This document shows, one piece after another, positions 29,459 to 32,521 of a stretch of 32,521 nucleotides of DNA. A program made the position numbers and the translations under genes. The notes beneath the pieces were generated by a model that did not search any database, was not told the DNA's origin, and saw nothing but the letters and a program-made list of their open reading frames with translations. This DNA is from Spirochaetia bacterium (GTDB lineage: Bacteria; Spirochaetota; Spirochaetia; Treponematales; Treponemataceae): the NCBI GenBank assembly GCA_900770075.1, contig CAAGIZ010000060.1:1-32521 (forward strand), written 5' to 3'. Within the stretch, counting starts at the first letter, position 1. Each line of letters begins with the position of its first letter.

Positions 29459-32293
29459 TCATTTCGAAGTCATGTTCACAACTCCGTCCCAGTTTTCCGG
29501 CAGACCGTTTTCCAGATATTCCCGGCATCTTTGAGCATAGACCAGCGGAGATTCATCTTCCGGCACAAGTTTATTCGCCTTTACAAAAAGTTTTCCGGCT
29601 TTTACAAAATCCTTCTTTATGTAAAAGTCCATTGCTTCTTCAAAAATCTCCAGCGATTCAAGCACGGTTTCAGAAAGTTCATCCTTCAGACCCAGAATAT
29701 TCCACAGCTGGACAGGTTCAGACCTTCCCACAACCCGCACCCGGTCAAATTTTCTGCCGGCCAGTTTACCGAATTTATCCCCGGAATTAGCCTCGTTCCA
29801 AGTGGAATCGCTGCACAAAATCCAGGATTTATACGCTTTGTTTACCCCTTCAAGACGGCTGGCAAGATTTACGGCATCCCCCATTATGGTGTAGTTCATT
29901 TTTGCGCTGGTACCCATATTTCCAACGACCATATCCCCAGTGTTAATGCCGATTCTGGTCTGCAAGGCCCGGGGGATAATTCCCTTTTCCAAAGCCTGCC
30001 TGTTAAAACGCTCTTCTTCCTGCTTCATCCTTACGGCAGAAATGCAGGCATTCCAGGCAGAGTTTTCCAGATCTATCGGCGCACCAAAAAAGCTTACAAT
30101 AGAATCGCCGATATACTTGTCAATGGTTCCCTGTTCCGCAAGAATTTTGTCAGACATGCTTCCAAGATATTCATTCAAAATGCTTACCAGTTTAGCAGGA
30201 GTTACCAGTTCCGAAAAAGAAGAAAAAGCCTTGATGTCGGAGAACAGGGCTGTCATTCTTTTTTCGTCCCCGCCCAGCTTCAGCTTTGAAGGATCTTTTA
30301 CAATTTCTTCAACGACCGCAGGAGCAAGATAGGTCGAAAAGGCATTCCTCAGCACGCTCTTGTCCTTTTCCGCCGTTACAAACCTCAGCATAACCACCAG
30401 AAGATAGCTCAGCCCCGTTACCACAGCAGGAGCCACCACAGGAACATAAATCCTGAAAACGCTCATCAAAACAAAGGGAATACCCACAGAAAAAATAACC
30501 GTCAAAATGCCGTCAATGTTCTGCCGCCAAACCTTCATTCCTGTAGTGTAAATCGAAAAACCAAAGGCAAAAAGCGAAGCCACGATAAAGCCGAAAATCC
30601 AGTGAATTTCCCGCACAAAACTGCGGTTCATAATCGTGTTGTAAACATTGGCATGGGTACCGACATTGGGATAAGCCCGGTTAAAAGGAGTGGTTCCCAA
30701 ATCCGTCGTAGAACTGGCAGTATTTCCCACAATGCAGAAAGAACCTTCATAGGCCTTTTTCTTTTCCGCAAAAGTTCCAAGATAAATTAAAATTTCGTTT
30801 TTCAAGGCATCGTACAGGTCATTTACCCCGGCCTTTATTTCAAGAAAGTTCTGCTCGTCCAGTTCTCCCTGCATCTCCTCCAGACGGCCGGCAATTTCGT
30901 CAAAATAAGAACCTTCAACAAAAGCCTTCACCCTCTCAAAAAAACTCTGCCGGGCATCAAAATAGTCAGTGTATTCTTCCTCAGAAATTCCGCCGTCAAT
31001 GGCAGAACCGTCCTCCGCAAAACCCCTGCACTTGTCCAAAAGATAGTTCTTATACTGGCTTATGTAATCATAATCGTTCAAAAGACCTTCAGTTTCTTCC
31101 TTATAAGAAAGAAAATTTCCCTGAGCATCCCACAGGCTGAATCCCCCAAGGGTTTCCAGAATAGAAACGATTTTCGATTCAGTTTCATCAAGCTGGTAGA
31201 GCATAACCACGCTTTCCCGACGGAAAGAATCGATAAATTCCCGGTTCAGCCAGTTTACCGGCATGCGTCCGTGGCTGTCCAAAGGAATCGTAATGTTTAT
31301 CCGCTCCCCTTCATCATCAGGATTTTTTGCCCTCATCAGCTTAAGGGAAAAATTCGTCCTTATGATTTTTTCCGGGTCAAGTTTTTTCAAAATCGGAGCA
31401 AATGTCAGCTGGGCAGCATACCCGCCATCCTGCCGACTCAAAAGTTCAACCCGCCGTCTTGTACCATCGCTGTCCAAAACAACGTTCGTAAACCCGGCAC
31501 CACCAGCACCACGCATAAAGACCTCAAGGGCAGGACAAAAACCAAGTCTGTTGTCTCCGCCCTGATCTGTCAGATAATACAGGTTTCCCTTTTCAATAAG
31601 CCCCTTTTTGTCTTCAACATTGGAAAAAAGACATCTCTTCCCCACATAATCCAGATATTCCCCCGGATACTTAATGTCCAGATCCAGAATATTTACGGTA
31701 AGCCAGGTATCCCCGAAAAACTGAATTGCCTTTGCAAAAAGGGCATCGTTATCCTGAAAACTGGAAGAAATAAGGTTCTCCTTCAGGGAATCAAATTCAG
31801 GATTTATCCAGTCTTCAACCGCCTCCGAAGCAAGGGCAATCAGCTCCGAATTTCCGTACATACCGCTTACGGCAGCCTCCGCAAACTGACCTAAAAACTC
31901 AGAAACATCCTTCTTCTGCGAGTCCAGTGCGTTGGAAATTTCAACGGAAGCCTGAGGATTAACCCCCAGTTTAGAAGGCGAAAGGTACTCGATATCGAAA
32001 ACAGCCGTCTCAGCCCCCAGTTCCTTCATCCTCAAAAGCGAATTAGCCAGAATATCCCGGCTCCACGGCCAGGGTCCCAAATCCTCAAGGGATCGGTTGT
32101 CAATCTCAACAAAAAGAATTTCGGGTCTGGTTACAGGTTCTGCCCTCAGCGAAAGCATAAAATCGTAAAGCCGGAAGTCAAATTTCTGAAAAAAATTCAA
32201 AAAACCGGCCACGCCGCAGAGCAAAATCACTCCAAAAACCGCAATTCTATCAACCTTTTTTTTCAACATTTTCCCGGAAAAATACTTACTCAT
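29459..32293 (-). CDS. CHASE2-domain class III adenylate/guanylate cyclase
   Basis: The 944-residue protein has an N-terminal membrane segment (about 17-36) and a large extracytoplasmic CHASE2 sensor (about 40-560: PEILFVEIDNRSLEDLGPWPWSRD, later AYPNVGTHANVYNTIMN) with an acidic helical insertion. Two or three membrane segments follow. The class III cyclase domain has FSDIKAF and IDKYIGDSIVSFFG supplying the two metal-binding aspartates, then MGDAVNLASRLEG. A short TPR-like tail ends the protein. It should make cyclic AMP, less likely cGMP, in response to an external signal. The start at 32293 is uncertain: a TATAAT ends ten bases before it, and a second ATG lies at 32269. Confidence 0.92.
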   Translation of the reverse strand: MSKYFSGKMLKKKVDRIAVFGVILLCGVAGFLNFFQKFDFRLYDFMLSLRAEPVTRPEILFVEIDNRSLEDLGPWPWSRDILANSLLRMKELGAETAVFDIEYLSPSKLGVNPQASVEISNALDSQKKDVSEFLGQFAEAAVSGMYGNSELIALASEAVEDWINPEFDSLKENLISSSFQDNDALFAKAIQFFGDTWLTVNILDLDIKYPGEYLDYVGKRCLFSNVEDKKGLIEKGNLYYLTDQGGDNRLGFCPALEVFMRGAGGAGFTNVVLDSDGTRRRVELLSRQDGGYAAQLTFAPILKKLDPEKIIRTNFSLKLMRAKNPDDEGERINITIPLDSHGRMPVNWLNREFIDSFRRESVVMLYQLDETESKIVSILETLGGFSLWDAQGNFLSYKEETEGLLNDYDYISQYKNYLLDKCRGFAEDGSAIDGGISEEEYTDYFDARQSFFERVKAFVEGSYFDEIAGRLEEMQGELDEQNFLEIKAGVNDLYDALKNEILIYLGTFAEKKKAYEGSFCIVGNTASSTTDLGTTPFNRAYPNVGTHANVYNTIMNRSFVREIHWIFGFIVASLFAFGFSIYTTGMKVWRQNIDGILTVIFSVGIPFVLMSVFRIYVPVVAPAVVTGLSYLLVVMLRFVTAEKDKSVLRNAFSTYLAPAVVEEIVKDPSKLKLGGDEKRMTALFSDIKAFSSFSELVTPAKLVSILNEYLGSMSDKILAEQGTIDKYIGDSIVSFFGAPIDLENSAWNACISAVRMKQEEERFNRQALEKGIIPRALQTRIGINTGDMVVGNMGTSAKMNYTIMGDAVNLASRLEGVNKAYKSWILCSDSTWNEANSGDKFGKLAGRKFDRVRVVGRSEPVQLWNILGLKDELSETVLESLEIFEEAMDFYIKKDFVKAGKLFVKANKLVPEDESPLVYAQRCREYLENGLPENWDGVVNMTSK

Positions 32294-32303
32294 TATGACA
32301 AAA

Positions 32304-32309
32304 ATTATA
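32304..32309 (-). promoter_or_regulatory. -10 hexamer of the cyclase gene
   Basis: TATAAT (32309-32304) lies ten bases before the ATG at 32293, so the leader would be only a few bases long. ATAACA-CA-TGTTAT just upstream is a small palindrome that could be an operator. Confidence 0.45.
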
Positions 32310-32381
32310 ACACATGTTATTATTTTAAGTAGCGGAGATATTAAAAAAAATCACGAATTAAGTTTTTTGTATCTGGCGGCT

Positions 32382-32460
32382 TTTTGAAGGAGCAGGTACC
32401 TTCGCTTTCCTCAGGAACCAGCTCCTTCAAAACCGGGCTTTCCGGGGTTCCGTGCTAAGG
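32382..32460. repeat. Hairpin element with G/C-rich tail
   Basis: TTTTGAAGGAGC (32382-32393) and GCTCCTTCAAAA (32421-32432) form a perfect 12-bp stem. The following AAAACCGGGCTTTCC also occurs, minus one C, at about 13536-13549. No T tract follows, so it is more likely part of the dispersed element family than a terminator. Confidence 0.5.
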
Positions 32461-32464
32461 AAAC

Positions 32465-32494
32465 ACTGAAAAATCCTATTGAGGATTTTTCAGT
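32465..32494. terminator. Perfect 13-bp hairpin, possible bidirectional terminator
   Basis: ACTGAAAAATCCT (32465-32477) and AGGATTTTTCAGT (32482-32494) pair perfectly around ATTG. The T-run lies inside the stem, so termination is uncertain. It may end a gene beyond the right edge; no coding region is visible between here and the cyclase start. Confidence 0.45.
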
Positions 32495-32521
32495 ATTAAC
32501 CTTAAATACAGTTAATTGTCT

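Noticed and set aside
2857..32460. CRISPR array or tRNA genes among the G/C-rich hairpins
   Set aside because: Copies are kilobases apart, vary in length and orientation and have no uniform spacers; none folds as a tRNA with a conserved T-loop.

Overview
The window most likely comes from a spirochaete, probably a gut or rumen Treponema. The clues are a double-CACHE chemotaxis receptor, a CHASE2 adenylate cyclase, a GGDEF-EAL protein with a periplasmic binding-protein sensor, a large repetitive surface protein, A/T-rich spacers and GGAG-type ribosome binding sites. This is inference; no rRNA or species marker is present. I saw no tRNA, rRNA, CRISPR array or transposase. Most genes are on the minus strand.

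Layout. 1-2227: an edge-truncated secreted beta-helix protein. 2416-3222: a small unknown protein, then a decayed HicB antitoxin fragment. 3295-7769: fatty-acid synthesis genes in two minus-strand units, fabD-fabG and fabF-fabZ, separated by a plus-strand polysaccharide-lyase-like gene. Each unit has the same 23-bp palindrome upstream. 8107-11415: a c-di-GMP enzyme coupled to a methyltransferase. 11870-13426: a lone solute-binding lipoprotein. 13707-16975: a DUF523 protein facing a HAD phosphatase, which follows a chemotaxis receptor. 17192-20854: a stand-alone AICAR transformylase divergent from a PurF homologue without its glutaminase cysteine; the PurF gene overlaps a histidine phosphatase. 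20942-25216: GtrA, glutamate dehydrogenase, a histidine-rich CobW-type metallochaperone and a YbaK deacylase. 25231-29255: an A/T-rich type IIS restriction-modification cassette with an AlwI/BspD6I-type nuclease and two adenine methyltransferases. 29459-32293: the CHASE2 cyclase.

Two themes run through the window. First, about ten G/C-rich, hairpin-forming elements of roughly 90-150 bp lie between genes, in both orientations. They share an outer frame, but the central hairpin differs from copy to copy. Second, four genes have a -10 hexamer ending exactly six bases before the ATG and lack a good ribosome binding site. That predicts leaderless mRNAs, in contrast to neighbours with GGAG sites.

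The strongest leads are the shared fab palindrome, the modular hairpin elements, the leaderless promoter set, the cysteine-less PurF and the restriction-modification cassette.
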